Assembly (NCBI GenBank): GCA_943324725.2
Contig: CALPMR020000175.1
Span: 1 to 6,498, forward strand
Direction: 5' to 3'
DNA from: Bordetella parapertussis
GTDB taxonomy: Bacteria > Cyanobacteriota > Cyanobacteriia > PCC-6307 > Cyanobiaceae
DNA: 6,498 bases
The position numbers were made by a program, and so were the translations under genes. The notes beneath the pieces are model-generated. The model searched no databases. It saw nothing but the letters and a program-made list of their open reading frames with translations, and was not told the DNA's origin. Of this stretch, positions 6,057-6,498 are shown piece after piece; positions within the stretch are counted from its first letter, which is position 1, and the number at the start of each line of letters is the position of its first letter.

Positions 6057-6086
6057 TTGAACCGGCCCGCAGGGCTCCGCCAGAAT
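6057..6086 (+). promoter_or_regulatory. Candidate promoter of the YciI gene
   Basis: TTGAAC (6057-6062) resembles a -35 box (TTGACA) and CAGAAT (6081-6086) a -10 box (TATAAT), with an 18-base spacer. The ATG at 6093 follows the -10 by only 6 bases, which would make the transcript leaderless or nearly so. This agrees with the lack of a ribosome site before that ATG. Evidence is limited to two short matches in the 135-base divergent gap. Confidence 0.3.
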
Positions 6087-6092
6087 CCGCCG

Positions 6093-6389
6093 ATGCCCTG
6101 GTTCATCAAGACTGAAACCTTCAACCATCCCCACGCCGAGGTGGCCCCCCACCTGGCGGCCCATCGCGCCTGGGTGGAGCAGTTGCGTCAACAGGGGGTG
6201 CGGATCAGCAGCGGCTACCTGGTCGATGGCGACGGGCGCCCCGGCGGCGGCGGCCTGCTGCTGCTGGAGGCGGTCGACCACGCGGCCGCCGAGGCCCTGA
6301 TCCGCCAGGACCCGATGCTGATCAGCGGCTGCGTGGACTGGAAGCTCCAAGGCTGGATTGGCGCCGCAGGCGATCTGGGGGTGGGCTGA
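6093..6389 (+). CDS. YciI family protein
   Basis: This 98-residue protein has the YciI/YCII dimeric alpha-beta barrel pattern: strand PWFIKTETF (2-10), helix with HRAWVEQL (24-31), strand VRISSGYLVD (36-45), a glycine run then LLLLEA (55-60), helix AAAEALIRQDP (64-74) and strand DWKLQGW (82-88). H24 and D73 match the conserved His and Asp-Pro positions of the family. YciI proteins are small cytoplasmic proteins with weak or unproven enzymatic activity, sometimes fused to other domains; here it stands alone. Start: ATG 6093 opens directly into the first strand; the frame is open far upstream, but that is only antisense to SIMPL. No ribosome site is seen. It diverges from SIMPL and converges on the partial gene at the right edge. 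Family assignment is good, role unknown. Confidence 0.88.
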   Translation: MPWFIKTETFNHPHAEVAPHLAAHRAWVEQLRQQGVRISSGYLVDGDGRPGGGGLLLLEAVDHAAAEALIRQDPMLISGCVDWKLQGWIGAAGDLGVG

Positions 6390-6426
6390 GCCCAGCGCCC
6401 CTGCCCAGCACCCCTGATTGCTGCGC

Positions 6427-6498
6427 TCAACCGCGCTGGTGACGGCTGAGGCTGGCGGCGGAGAACAGGAAGCCTTCGGTCTGGGCGATGGCCACCAC
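6427..6498 (-). CDS. Probable 3' end of an unidentified minus-strand gene
   Basis: On the minus strand the frame is open from the window edge to a TGA at 6429-6427 and encodes 23 residues, ending EGFLFSAASLSRHQRG. The composition looks protein-like and the arrangement (convergent with the YciI gene, 37 bases between stops) is normal. I do not recognise the family. Two other frames are also open across this short stretch, so coding is likely but unproven. Confidence 0.45.
   Translation of the reverse strand: MVAIAQTEGFLFSAASLSRHQRG

Noticed and set aside
4923..6092. Long upstream extension of the YciI frame
   Set aside because: It is antisense to FAH and SIMPL, and family similarity begins only at the ATG at 6093.
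6382..6394. Small hairpin TGGGC-TGA-GCCCA over the YciI stop codon
   Set aside because: Only a 5-bp stem with no T-run after it; too weak to call a terminator.

Overview
The window is very GC-rich, densely coded bacterial DNA. It most likely comes from a picocyanobacterium of the Cyanobium / freshwater or coastal Synechococcus type. Three things point there: a class I photolyase closely resembling the Synechococcus elongatus (Anacystis nidulans) enzyme, aminotransferase and thioredoxin-like proteins of the kind found in these genomes, and one exact cyanobacterial HIP1 palindrome (GGCGATCGCC, 171-180). The assignment rests on remembered family resemblance, not on a search.

Layout. Positions 1-420 (+) hold the C-terminal part of a peroxiredoxin/thioredoxin-like protein, cut off at its N-terminus. 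A gap of about 150 bases carries a degenerate 13-bp tandem repeat. Next is a complete DegT/DnrJ/EryC1/StrS aminotransferase (568-1773, +) with an unusual five-cysteine insertion. It converges on a complete CPD photolyase (1814-3349, -); a 9-bp inverted repeat sits at the shared 3' end. The 331 bases upstream of the photolyase (3350-3680) carry no credible gene but hold two short direct-repeat modules. Further along the minus strand are a Nudix hydrolase of ADP-ribose pyrophosphatase type (3681-4241), a fumarylacetoacetate hydrolase (FAH) family enzyme (4305-5141) and a membrane-anchored SIMPL/DUF541 protein (5172-5957). Divergent from SIMPL is a small YciI-family protein (6093-6389, +). The last 72 bases are probably the 3' end of another minus-strand gene.

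The minus-strand genes read SIMPL -> FAH -> Nudix -> photolyase. SIMPL and FAH lie 30 bases apart and are probably co-transcribed. A well-formed intrinsic terminator (hairpin plus T5) lies between FAH and Nudix, ending only 14 bases before the Nudix start codon, so Nudix expression may depend on read-through. Nudix and photolyase are separated by a long gap and are probably independent units.

Functionally this looks like ordinary chromosomal housekeeping and accessory metabolism: nucleotide-sugar transamination, light-driven DNA repair, nucleotide sanitation or ADP-ribose turnover, FAH-type C-C cleavage or decarboxylation, and two poorly characterised small families. I see no mobile element, CRISPR array, tRNA, rRNA or clear novel multi-gene system. 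The points most worth checking are the cysteine cluster in the aminotransferase, the terminator/attenuator before the Nudix gene, and the short tandem repeats.
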